From the NCBI RefSeq assembly GCF_021789315.1, contig NZ_CP084561.1:3100001-3164000 (forward strand): DNA of 64,000 nt. Reading direction: 5' to 3'. Positions 51,679-59,586 of this stretch are shown here, piece by piece. The notes under the pieces are model-generated. The model worked only from the letters and a program-made list of their open reading frames with translations, made no database searches and had not been told where the DNA came from. The translations under genes were made by a program, and so were the position numbers. Origin of the DNA: Arthrobacter sp. FW305-BF8 (GTDB taxonomy: Bacteria > Actinomycetota > Actinomycetes > Actinomycetales > Micrococcaceae). Position 1 is the stretch's first letter. The number at the start of each line of letters is the position of its first letter.

Positions 51679-53175
51679 TCAGGCTCCCATGTCGCGGTTC
51701 AGCAGATCTTCTTCGGTTTCCCCGCGGACAATCAGCCGGGGAGATCCGTCGCGCACAGCGACAACGCCCGGCCGGGCCAGATAGTTGTAGTTGCTTGACA
51801 GGGCCCAGCAGTAGGCGCCGGTCCCCGGTACAGCGAGCAGATCACCGGCTGCCACGTCCTCGGGCAGATATACATCTCTAACAACTATGTCGCCGCTCTC
51901 GCAATGTTTGCCCACTACGCGGGACAGCTGCGGGGCCGCTGCGGAGGTCCGCGACGCGAGAATGGCCGAATAATCCGCGTCGTACAGCACCGGACGGGCG
52001 TTGTCGCTCATGCCGCCGTCCACTGACACATAGCGGCGCGGGTGCGTAACGTTTTTAGCGGTATTTTCAGCGGCTGCGCCGCCGCCGGCCGCCGGGGCGT
52101 CCACCCGGACAGTTTTCAGCGTGCCCACCTCGTACAGCGTGAAAGTACTGCTGCCCACGATTGCACGGCCGGGCTCGATGGAAATCCGGGGTGCAGTGAT
52201 CCCAAGTTCGGAGCACTTGGAACGTACGACGGCGGCCATCGCCTGCGCGATGTCGGCTGCGGGCCGGGGCGTGTCCACCGGCGTGTAGGCAATGCCGTAG
52301 CCGCCGCCGAGGTCAAGCTCGTGAAGGGTGATGGAATATTTGGCCTGCACGGCAGCCAGGAAGGTCAGGAGTTTCTGGGCGGCCAGCGCAAAGCCGTCCG
52401 GCTCGAAGATCTGCGAACCGATGTGGCAGTGCAGGCCCAGCAGCTCGACGCTGTCGTAGGACGTTGCCGCGGCAACGGCTTCCTCGGCGGCTGACAGGCC
52501 TGCCTCGTCGGTCGTATCCTCCGCCATGGAGAGGCCGAATTTCTGGTCCTCGTGGGCGGTGGCGATGAACTCGTGGGTGTGGGCGTGCACGCCTGGCGTC
52601 AGCCGCAGCATGACCTTGGCGGTCTCGCCGCGGCCGGAGGCGATCTTGGCCACGCGCTCCAGCTCGTCAAGGCTGTCCACAACGATGCGGCCAAGGTTCA
52701 TGTCCAGCGCCCGGTTGATCTCGGCGTCGGATTTGTTGTTGCCGTGCAGCGAAAGGTGCGCACCGTCGATGCCGGCGCGTGCGGCGACGGCAAGTTCGCC
52801 GCCGGAACAGGTGTCCAGCCGCAGGCCTTCTTCGGCCACCCACGCCGCCACTGCGGTGCAAAGGAAGGACTTGCCGGCGTAATAGACATCCACTCCCCCG
52901 CAGATGTCGGCGAAAGCGTCGTCGAAGGCATCCTTGAAGGCGCGGGCGCGCGCCCGGAAGTCCGATTCGCTCATGACGAAAAGGGGCGTGCCGAACTGTT
53001 CCTTGAGGGTGCTGACCGGAATGCCGTCAACGGCAAGTTCGCCGCCGGCGTTCCGCTCCACGCCGCCGGCCCACACGGGGGTATGGAGGGCGTTGAGGTC
53101 CGCGGGGACAGCCAGCCACTCCGGTGCCAGCGGCGAGGCAGCACTGCTGTTGCTGGTTTCCTGCACGTCGATCAC
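51679..53175 (-). CDS. lysA: Diaminopimelate decarboxylase
   Basis: Last step of lysine synthesis, PLP-dependent. The 498 residues contain the PLP-Lys in DVYYAGKSFLCTAVAAW, HGNNKSDAEI, GLHCHIGSQI, ELDLGGGYGIAY and, near the C-terminus, a Cys in GKHCESGDI that matches the ECxD-type active-site region. It is longer than in E. coli (420) through an N-terminal tail and a Gly/Ala-rich insert. It overlaps argS by 4 bases. Confidence 0.96.
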   Translation of the reverse strand: MIDVQETSNSSAASPLAPEWLAVPADLNALHTPVWAGGVERNAGGELAVDGIPVSTLKEQFGTPLFVMSESDFRARARAFKDAFDDAFADICGGVDVYYAGKSFLCTAVAAWVAEEGLRLDTCSGGELAVAARAGIDGAHLSLHGNNKSDAEINRALDMNLGRIVVDSLDELERVAKIASGRGETAKVMLRLTPGVHAHTHEFIATAHEDQKFGLSMAEDTTDEAGLSAAEEAVAAATSYDSVELLGLHCHIGSQIFEPDGFALAAQKLLTFLAAVQAKYSITLHELDLGGGYGIAYTPVDTPRPAADIAQAMAAVVRSKCSELGITAPRISIEPGRAIVGSSTFTLYEVGTLKTVRVDAPAAGGGAAAENTAKNVTHPRRYVSVDGGMSDNARPVLYDADYSAILASRTSAAAPQLSRVVGKHCESGDIVVRDVYLPEDVAAGDLLAVPGTGAYCWALSSNYNYLARPGVVAVRDGSPRLIVRGETEEDLLNRDMGA

Positions 53176-54821
53176 ATCCGTTCCGGCGCCGAAACGCCCA
53201 GCAGTTCGAGTCCGTTGGCCAGCACCTGGCTGGTGGCGTCATTGAGCCACAGCCTGGTGCGGTTGGTGTCCGTGACGGGTTCGTCGCCCATGGGCGCCAC
53301 CCGGCAGGCGTCATACCAGCGGTGGTAGGCGCCGGCGATGACCTCGAGGTGCCGGGCCACGCGGTGCGGCTCGCGCAGTTCGGCTGCCTTGGCGACGATG
53401 GAGGGGTAGCTGCCCAGGTAGGACAGCAGTTCGTTCTCCGTGGCGTGGTCCAGCAGCGAGGCGTCGAAGGCGCTCCGGTCCACTCCGGCAGCCACGGCGT
53501 TGCGCGCGGTGCCGCGGGAGCGGGCGTGTGCGTACTGCACGTAGAACACCGGGTTCTCGTTGGAGTGCTTCTTCAGCAGCTCGGGGTCCAGCGTGAGCGG
53601 CGAGTCGGCCGGGAAGCGTGCCAGCGAGTAGCGGACCGCGTCCGTTCCCAGCCAGGAGATCAGGTCCTTGAGCTCAATGATGTTGCCTGCACGCTTGGAA
53701 AGCTTGGCACCGTTGACGGAGACCAGCTGGCCGATCAGGACCTCGATGTTGACCTCGGGATCGTCGCCGGCCGCGGCGGCGATGGCCTTGAGCCGGTTGA
53801 TGTAGCCGTGGTGGTCGGCTCCCAGGAGGTAGATCTTTTCCGTGTAGCCGCGGTCCTTCTTGGACAGGTAGTACGCGGCATCAGCGGCGAAGTAGGTCGG
53901 TTCGCCGTTGGCGCGGATCATGACACGGTCCTTGTCATCACCGAAGTCGGTGGTGCGCAACCAGACGGCACCGCCGTCGTCGAACACGTGGCCCTGCTCG
54001 CGAAGGCGGGCAACGGCACTTTCGATCGCACCGGCGTCGTGAAGTTCCTGCTCGGAGAAGAACACGTCGAAAGCGACCCCAAAGTCGGCCAGGGTGTCCT
54101 TGATGTCCTTGAGCTGCGCCTCGTAGGCCGCGGCCCGGATCACGGGCAACGCCGCGGCATCCGTCAGTTCGCGGATGTCCGGGTGCCGGGTCAGGACATC
54201 GTGGCCCAGGTCGCGGATGTATTCGCCCGGGTAGCCGCCCTCAGGCACGTCGCGGCCATGCAGGCGGGACAGCACCGAGTTGGCGAAGACGTTCATCTGG
54301 GAGCCCGCGTCGTTGATGTAGTACTCGGCGGTGACATCTGCACCGGAGGCGCGAAGCACCCTGGCGATCGAGTCACCCAGCGCAGCCCAGCGCGTGTGGC
54401 CGATGTGCAGCGGCCCGGTGGGGTTGGCGGAGACAAACTCCATGTTGACGGTGTGGCCGGCAAGCGCGGCGTTGGTGCCGTACTCGCTGCCCGCTTCGAC
54501 GATGGCCTTGGCCAGCGCTCCGGCGGCGGCAGCGTCAACCGTGATGTTAAGGAAGCCGGGACCGGCGATTTCCACACCGTCGACGCCGTTGATGTCCTTG
54601 AGCCGCGCGCTGAGCAGCGTGGCGAATTCGCGCGGGTTGGTTCCGGCCTTCTTTGCCAGCTGCAGGGCGATGTTGGTGGCCCAGTCGCCGTGCTCCCGGT
54701 TCTTCGGTCGCTCCACCAGGACGGAGTCCGGTATCGCCGCCTCGGCAAGGGCGATGTCGCCGGCGGCGACGGCGTCTTTCAGGCAGGCGGATATTGCGAG
54801 GGAGAGTTCTTCGGGAGTCAC
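53172..54821 (-). CDS. argS: Arginyl-tRNA synthetase
   Basis: Charges tRNA-Arg; a tRNA-Arg(CCG) gene lies 3.2 kb away. The 549 residues have the class I HIGH motif in GPLHIGHTRWAALGDS and a KMSKS-like VNGAKLSKRAGNI. The N-terminal tRNA-binding domain precedes and the DALR anticodon domain follows, ending in APERM. GTG start with TAGTCT 6 bases upstream, so leaderless. It heads the argS-lysA-hom-thrC-thrB operon. Confidence 0.96.
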   Translation of the reverse strand: MTPEELSLAISACLKDAVAAGDIALAEAAIPDSVLVERPKNREHGDWATNIALQLAKKAGTNPREFATLLSARLKDINGVDGVEIAGPGFLNITVDAAAAGALAKAIVEAGSEYGTNAALAGHTVNMEFVSANPTGPLHIGHTRWAALGDSIARVLRASGADVTAEYYINDAGSQMNVFANSVLSRLHGRDVPEGGYPGEYIRDLGHDVLTRHPDIRELTDAAALPVIRAAAYEAQLKDIKDTLADFGVAFDVFFSEQELHDAGAIESAVARLREQGHVFDDGGAVWLRTTDFGDDKDRVMIRANGEPTYFAADAAYYLSKKDRGYTEKIYLLGADHHGYINRLKAIAAAAGDDPEVNIEVLIGQLVSVNGAKLSKRAGNIIELKDLISWLGTDAVRYSLARFPADSPLTLDPELLKKHSNENPVFYVQYAHARSRGTARNAVAAGVDRSAFDASLLDHATENELLSYLGSYPSIVAKAAELREPHRVARHLEVIAGAYHRWYDACRVAPMGDEPVTDTNRTRLWLNDATSQVLANGLELLGVSAPERM

Positions 54822-54827
54822 ACTCCT

Positions 54828-54833
54828 AGACTA
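54828..54833 (-). promoter_or_regulatory. Leaderless -10 box of argS
   Basis: TAGTCT on the minus strand, 6 bases before the GTG at 54821. Confidence 0.55.
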
Positions 54834-54949
54834 CCGGGGAGCCCGTCGTGGCGCGGAATCCGGCGGGGGCCCGCACGGCTCCCCGGCGTCACAGCAAATA
54901 GTAGGGAAATTCACAGGAAAACCCCTTAGCCTTTACTGACCGAAGCAAT

Positions 54950-54980
54950 TGTTGAAACATCAACACTAGAGATCAACACT
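54950..54980. promoter_or_regulatory. Candidate operator of the flavin redox operon
   Basis: TGTTGA-N4-TCAACA (54950-54965) is a perfect inverted repeat. A third half-site TCAACA follows at 54973-54978, inside the direct repeat ATCAACACT (54959 and 54972). It lies just upstream of a TAAAGT -10 box (54995-55000). Confidence 0.55.
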
Positions 54981-54994
54981 GTCAGCGCTGTCCC

Positions 54995-55000
54995 TAAAGT
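54995..55000 (+). promoter_or_regulatory. Possible -10 box of the flavin redox operon
   Basis: TAAAGT, 24 bases before the GTG at 55025. The corresponding -35 position falls on the last TCAACA half-site. Confidence 0.4.
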
Positions 55001-55024
55001 GCCCGCACCACGAAAAGAGACCCC

Positions 55025-55486
55025 GTGAAGCCTTCAATCCGTAAGACTGTTTTCGCCGGCGTGGCCGGCCTGTCCCTCGCCGGAACGGTGGCCGGTTGCG
55101 CGCCGTCGGCCCAGCAGCCTGCCGCGCAGGAGACCGAGCCCCCGGCGGCGTCCGCTTCCGCGGCAGCCGGTTCCTCGGCGGGCGCCGCAGCCGGCTACAA
55201 GGACGGGACGTACAGCGCGGACGGCAACTACAAGTCCCCCAACGGCACCGAGACCGTGGGCGTTCAGCTGACGCTGGCCGGCGGGACCGTGTCCGCGGTG
55301 GAGATCACTGAGCACCCGTCCAATCCCAATACCCGGAAGTTCCAGGGCCAGTTCGCCGGCGGCATTGCTGACCAGGTGGTGGGCAAGAGCCTGGACGAGA
55401 TCAAGGTCTCCAAGGTGGCCGGCTCCTCCCTGACCAGCGGCGGCTTCAACCAGGCGGTTGAAGCGATCAAGGCGCAGGCTCTGTAG
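55025..55486 (+). CDS. FMN-binding domain lipoprotein
   Basis: Predicted extracytoplasmic electron carrier with covalently bound FMN. The signal peptide ends in a lipobox VAGC with Cys25. An Ala/Ser/Glu-rich linker (26-58) precedes an FMN_bind domain. The flavin attachment motif at residues 132-137 reads AGSSLT rather than the common SGATxT, so the modified residue is probably Ser135 or Thr137. It is 153 residues with a GTG start. The next gene encodes ApbE, which performs such attachment, and the third encodes a membrane flavoprotein reductase. Confidence 0.85.
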   Translation: MKPSIRKTVFAGVAGLSLAGTVAGCAPSAQQPAAQETEPPAASASAAAGSSAGAAAGYKDGTYSADGNYKSPNGTETVGVQLTLAGGTVSAVEITEHPSNPNTRKFQGQFAGGIADQVVGKSLDEIKVSKVAGSSLTSGGFNQAVEAIKAQAL

Positions 55487-55495
55487 GCGGCTGCC

Positions 55496-56383
55496 ATGCC
55501 GCATCCGGGCTGGCAGAGCTTCCGTTTTGACGGCATCGGCACCAGCTGGGAAATCTCCACTCCCGCCCCGTTGCCCCCGGGGCTGCGCAGTTTAGTGCTG
55601 GCCGAAGTAGAGCGCTACGACTTTACGTGGTCCAGGTTCCGCGAGGACTCCCTGGTGACCCGGATCGCCGCGGCGCCCGGACAATTCGAGTTGCCGCCCG
55701 AGGCCGCCGGCCTGGCCGCGCTCTACCGGCAGCTTTACACGCTCAGCGGCGGGGGGATGACGCCCCTCATCGGGGAAAGCCTTGAGCGGCTGGGCTACGA
55801 TCCGCGCTATTCGCTGCAGCCCCGCGGGGAAGCTGCACCTCCCCCTGCCTGGGACGCCGTTATGGAGTGGCACGGGACGTCGCTGCGCACCACTGCCCCG
55901 GTGGTGCTGGATATCGGCGCGGCAGGCAAGGGCCAACTCGTGGACCTTCTGGCCGAACAGTTAAGGGGTCACGGTGTTCCGGACTTCTTCATTGACGCCA
56001 GCGGGGACCTGCTGAACGGCAGCAATGAGAACGGCAGTCAGGAACCGGTGCAGGTGGCGCTGGAGCATCCCTATGACGCTGCGAAGGCGATAGGAACTGT
56101 GCCGCTGGGATCCGGCGCCCTCTGTGCTTCGGCGTCGAACCGGCGGGCCTGGGGAGACGGGCTCCATCATGTCCTGGACGGCACCACCGGGGCGCCCGTC
56201 AGGACGGTGGTGGCCACATGGGCCCGGGCGGACACGGCCATGGAGGCTGACGCCCTCGCCACTGCCCTGTTCCTGGTTCCGGCCGAGGACCTGGAACGGC
56301 ATTTCCGTTTCTCCTGGCTCAAGGTATTTTCCAACGGCAGCGCGGAGTACTCCGCGGAATTCGAAGGAAGGCTGTTCACATGA
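55496..56383 (+). CDS. apbE: FAD:protein FMN transferase (ApbE)
   Basis: Attaches FMN from FAD to Thr or Ser of partner proteins outside the membrane. The 295 residues have GGGMTPLIGESL, the Mg/FAD-binding VLDIGAAGKGQLVDLLAE, DASGDLL, HHVLDGTTGAPVRTV and ADTAMEADALATALFL, all family markers. No signal peptide or lipobox is seen, so it may act in the cytoplasm or reach its substrate otherwise. The ATG is 9 bases past the lipoprotein stop and the stop overlaps the next gene (ATGA). Confidence 0.92.
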   Translation: MPHPGWQSFRFDGIGTSWEISTPAPLPPGLRSLVLAEVERYDFTWSRFREDSLVTRIAAAPGQFELPPEAAGLAALYRQLYTLSGGGMTPLIGESLERLGYDPRYSLQPRGEAAPPPAWDAVMEWHGTSLRTTAPVVLDIGAAGKGQLVDLLAEQLRGHGVPDFFIDASGDLLNGSNENGSQEPVQVALEHPYDAAKAIGTVPLGSGALCASASNRRAWGDGLHHVLDGTTGAPVRTVVATWARADTAMEADALATALFLVPAEDLERHFRFSWLKVFSNGSAEYSAEFEGRLFT

Positions 56384-57936
56384 GTTCAACCACCTCCCTA
56401 CAGCAGGCCTCACCCGGCACCGCCCTGGACGCGTACCTGGGCCGGTTCACGATGTACAGGCTGGTGTTGCTGGTGCTTGCCGTGCTGGCTGCCTACAGCC
56501 TCCTGCTCGACGCCCTCGGCTGGCTGACCTTCGGTATTCCGAACATGCTCGCCCACCTGGCCCTCTGCCTGGGGCTGACGTACATTTCCAACCGCGCCCT
56601 GGCCGTGCTGTTCAAGGTTCAGCCGCACGGGGAATCCTCGCTGATTACGGGGCTCCTGCTTTACTTCCTGTTCTGGCCAACCCAGCTCGGCCCGGCCTTT
56701 GCGCCGATGGACCTGGCCGGGGTGGCCCTGGCCTGCGTCCTGGCGTCAGCCTCCAAGTACGCCCTCGCCTGGCGCGGCCGCCACGTATTCAACCCCGCAG
56801 CGGCCGCAGCCTTCATCACCGGGCTGACTGGCCTCAACATCGCCACGTGGTGGGCCGGCACACCTGCCATGCTCTGGCTTCTGGTCCCGGGCGTCCTGCT
56901 GGTGCTCTACCGGACCCGCAAAACGCTCATGGCTGCAGTCTTTGTCCTAGTGGCAACGGGCGTCGTGGCCGCGGTGCAAATGCCTTCCGGCGTCGACCTC
57001 GGAAGTGCCGTGTGGCAAACCATGGCGCAGGGCCCCGTGCTGTTTTTTGCCGGATTCATGCTCACCGAGCCGCTCACCCTGCCGCCCCGGCGCTGGCAGC
57101 AGCTGGCGATCGCCGCCGTCGTCGGAATCCTGCTGGCTACTCCCTTCAACCTCGGCTACCTGGCCAACTCCCCCGAACTGGCGCTGCTGGCGGGCAACCT
57201 GCTGGCGTTCCTGGTGGGCCAGCGCGGCAGCGTCCGGCTGCTGTTCAGCCACTCCCGCAGCCTTACGCCGACGACGACGGAATTTGTGTTCCGCCCCCAG
57301 CGCCCGCTCCGCCACTCATCCGGCCAGTACCTGGAACTGGATCTTCCGCACCCCAAGCCGGACGGACGAGGAAGGCGCCGCGTCTTCAGCCTGACCAGCC
57401 CGCCCGACGCAAAGCATGTGACAATCGGGGTCGGCACTGCTGACCCGGTCTCCGCTGCCAAGCGTAAGCTGTTGTCCCTCAAACCCGGCGAGGAGCTCAT
57501 GGCCACCACCGTGGCGGGTGACTTCGTCCTGCCCAAGGGTTCGGACCCGGTGCTGCTCATTGCCGCCGGCATCGGTATCACGCCGTATCTGGCGCACTTG
57601 TCCGGCGGGGTGGCCCGCGAGCGCGACACCGTGCTTCTGTACCTCGCCCGGAGCGCGTCGGAACTCGCCTACGCAGCCGAACTGGAGGATTGCGGCGCCC
57701 GCGTCGTTGCCCGGCTCGCCGACGGATCGGCGCCGCCGGACTTCATCGAGGACGCCGGCGCGCTGCTTGCCCCGGGCGCGCGGCTTGACGGCCACGCACT
57801 GCAGCGGCTGGTGCCGGACATCGGCCAGCGAAGGGTTTTCATCTCGGGTTCACCGGCCAGCGTCGGCTCGCTGCGGCGCGCCGCGCGGCACGCCGGCTCA
57901 CGCCGTATCCACGTGGATTCATTCGCGGGATACTGA
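56380..57936 (+). CDS. NqrB/RnfD-like membrane domain fused to ferredoxin-NADP reductase domain
   Basis: Predicted membrane electron-transfer flavoprotein. Residues about 20-285 form eight to ten hydrophobic segments resembling the NqrB/RnfD fold, with the loop RHVFNPAAAAAFITG. Residues about 290-518 form an FNR module: the flavin site (SGQYLELDL, RRVFSLTSPPD), the NAD(P) site VLLIAAGIGITPYLAHL, and C-terminal FISGSPASVGSLRRA. It probably passes electrons from NAD(P)H across the membrane to the FMN lipoprotein encoded first in the operon. The acceptor is unknown. Confidence 0.85.
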   Translation: MSSTTSLQQASPGTALDAYLGRFTMYRLVLLVLAVLAAYSLLLDALGWLTFGIPNMLAHLALCLGLTYISNRALAVLFKVQPHGESSLITGLLLYFLFWPTQLGPAFAPMDLAGVALACVLASASKYALAWRGRHVFNPAAAAAFITGLTGLNIATWWAGTPAMLWLLVPGVLLVLYRTRKTLMAAVFVLVATGVVAAVQMPSGVDLGSAVWQTMAQGPVLFFAGFMLTEPLTLPPRRWQQLAIAAVVGILLATPFNLGYLANSPELALLAGNLLAFLVGQRGSVRLLFSHSRSLTPTTTEFVFRPQRPLRHSSGQYLELDLPHPKPDGRGRRRVFSLTSPPDAKHVTIGVGTADPVSAAKRKLLSLKPGEELMATTVAGDFVLPKGSDPVLLIAAGIGITPYLAHLSGGVARERDTVLLYLARSASELAYAAELEDCGARVVARLADGSAPPDFIEDAGALLAPGARLDGHALQRLVPDIGQRRVFISGSPASVGSLRRAARHAGSRRIHVDSFAGY

Positions 57937-57944
57937 TGTAGGGC

Positions 57945-57968
57945 ACGGAAACGGGTTTCGTTTTCCGT
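57945..57968 (+). terminator. Weak hairpin after the redox operon
   Basis: ACGGAAA pairs with TTTCCGT around a loop of about ten bases, with TTTT inside the second arm. Confidence 0.4.
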
Positions 57969-58029
57969 TCCGGCCCACCTTCCTGCTAAGCTCTAGGACG
58001 TCCGGCCGGGAACGGCAGGATCCCTGGAT

Positions 58030-58102
58030 GCCCTCGTAGCTCAGGGGATAGAGCGTCTGCCTCCGGAGCAGAAGGCCGTAGGTTCGAATCCTATCGAGGG
58101 CA
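58030..58102 (+). tRNA. tRNA-Arg (anticodon CCG)
   Basis: Full cloverleaf: acceptor GCCCTCG/CGAGGGC, D stem GCTC/GAGC, anticodon stem TCTGC/GCAGA with loop CTCCGGA (CCG at 34-36, reads CGG), T loop TTCGAAT. Discriminator base A; the CCA end is not encoded. 73 bases. Confidence 0.97.
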
Positions 58103-58106
58103 CAGA

Positions 58107-58145
58107 AGAAACCCCCGCCGCTTACTGAAAGCGGCGGGGGTTTCT
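58107..58145 (+). terminator. Terminator after tRNA-Arg
   Basis: 17-base perfect stem (AGAAACCCCCGCCGCTT and complement) with 5-base loop, ending in TTTCT. Confidence 0.85.
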
Positions 58146-58187
58146 GCGTCTCCAGTGCGCCTGACGCAGAATGTCAGAGGCCGTTCG

Positions 58188-58193
58188 TAGTGT
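58188..58193 (+). promoter_or_regulatory. Leaderless -10 box of the M4 protease gene
   Basis: TAGTGT, 7 bases before the ATG at 58201. Confidence 0.5.
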
Positions 58194-58200
58194 GAGTGGC

Positions 58201-59241
58201 ATGTTCTGTTCAATTGTTCCGCCGTACATCCTGCGCCGCCTGGCCGCCCAGAGGTCACCCCGGTTCACGGCCGTTGCCCGCGCCGCCAAGGAAGCCCTCC
58301 TTCACGTCGGGGCCGTGCATGCGGGCCGCGCGGCGGCCCCCTCGGCCCCTGCCGGCATCAGGCAACTGGAGCCCGGCCCGGTCAACAGGTCCGTCTTCGA
58401 CGCGAAGTCCGGCGAGTCGCTGCCCGGGCAGGTTGTCCGGAAAGAGGGCGACGCTGCCACGGGCGACCCCGCCGTCGACGAGGCCTACGATGGCCTGGGC
58501 CGTACGCACATCCTCTACGCGGACGCCTTCGGGCGGAACTCCATCGACGGCCTGGGAATGCCGCTGAACGCCACGGTCCACTTCGGCAGGATGTACGACA
58601 ACGCGTTTTGGGACGGCCAGCAGATGGTATTCGGCGACGGCGACGGGGAGGTCTTCGAGCGGTTCACGAGATCGCTCAGCGTGATTGGCCACGAGCTGGC
58701 CCACGGTGTGACGCAGTTTTCGGCCGGGCTCGCCTACCGCAACCAGGCCGGGGCCATCAACGAGTCCGTGTCCGACGTTTTCGGCGCACTCGTGGAGCAG
58801 TACTTCCGGAAGCAGACCACCGCCGAAGCGTCCTGGCTGATCGGGGAAGGGCTGTTCACCCAGCAGGTTGAAGGGTCCGCTCTGCGCTCCATGAAGGCAC
58901 CGGGAACCGCGTACGACGACGACGTCCTCGGCAAGGACCCACAGCCGGACTCCATGGACGCCTACGTCCGCACGAGGGCGGACAACGGCGGGGTCCACAT
59001 TAACTCCGGCATCCCGAACCGGGCGTTCTGCGTCGTCGCCCAGACCCTGGGCGGGAACGCCTGGGAAGCGCCGGGCCAGATCTGGTATGAGACCCTGACA
59101 AGCGGCTCGCTGAGCCCGACCAGCACCTTCACAGCCTTCGCCAAAGCCACCACGGCCACGGCGAAGGAACTGTTCGGCGAGGAGTCGGCAGAGCATGACG
59201 CCGTGCGCGGGGCGTGGGAGACTGTGAAGGTAAAGCTCTAA
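58201..59241 (+). CDS. M4 family metallopeptidase (protealysin-like)
   Basis: Zinc protease of the thermolysin family, 346 residues. The short N-terminus has IVPPYILRRLAA, matching the PPYxL propeptide motif of protealysin-like members; no signal peptide is seen, as in that group. The catalytic HELAHGVTQ lies near residues 163-171, the third ligand Glu is in GAINESVSDVFGALVEQ, and the C-terminal His is in NGGVHINSGIPNRAF. The ATG at 58201 follows TAGTGT plus 7 bases; a start ten codons upstream is less likely. The inhibitor gene follows. Confidence 0.9.
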   Translation: MFCSIVPPYILRRLAAQRSPRFTAVARAAKEALLHVGAVHAGRAAAPSAPAGIRQLEPGPVNRSVFDAKSGESLPGQVVRKEGDAATGDPAVDEAYDGLGRTHILYADAFGRNSIDGLGMPLNATVHFGRMYDNAFWDGQQMVFGDGDGEVFERFTRSLSVIGHELAHGVTQFSAGLAYRNQAGAINESVSDVFGALVEQYFRKQTTAEASWLIGEGLFTQQVEGSALRSMKAPGTAYDDDVLGKDPQPDSMDAYVRTRADNGGVHINSGIPNRAFCVVAQTLGGNAWEAPGQIWYETLTSGSLSPTSTFTAFAKATTATAKELFGEESAEHDAVRGAWETVKVKL

Positions 59242-59301
59242 CCGACGCCGGGACTGTGACATTCCGCTTCCCGGCGGCCGCGGAAACCCGGGAACCTCGC
59301 C

Positions 59302-59586
59302 ATGAAAATCACAGTCGAGCGCAGCGGCGGGATAGCCGCCCTCACCCGTGTCTGGACAGTGCTGGCCGTCACGACCAGTGACAAGAGCCGCTGGCAGCCG
59401 CTCGTGGAAGCGTGCCCGTGGGACGCCATCGACGACCCACGCCAGGCAGTGGACGGGCAGCCGGACCGCTTCATGTACTCCATCCGTGCCGGCCAACGCC
59501 GCGCCACCCTGCCGGAGACGGCTGTGACCGGTCCCTGGCGGGTGCTGGTGGAGTCCACCCGGGCAGCAGCTGAAGAATCGGCCTAG
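59302..59586 (+). CDS. Emfourin-like inhibitor of M4 protease
   Basis: 94 residues. Emfourins are small proteins that block protealysin-like M4 proteases and are encoded beside them. The sequence begins MKITVERSGGIAALTRVW and has DGFRYS-like DRFMYSIRAGQRRATLPETAVTGPWRVLVE, which matches my memory of the family. The position 60 bases after the M4 gene supports the call. The C-terminus overlaps the convergent glxA-type gene by 4 bases. Confidence 0.8.
   Translation: MKITVERSGGIAALTRVWTVLAVTTSDKSRWQPLVEACPWDAIDDPRQAVDGQPDRFMYSIRAGQRRATLPETAVTGPWRVLVESTRAAAEESA

Noticed and set aside
59242..59301. Terminator between the M4 protease and inhibitor genes
   Set aside because: TTCCGC and GCGGAA are separated by 12 bases with no T-run, and the genes are likely co-transcribed.
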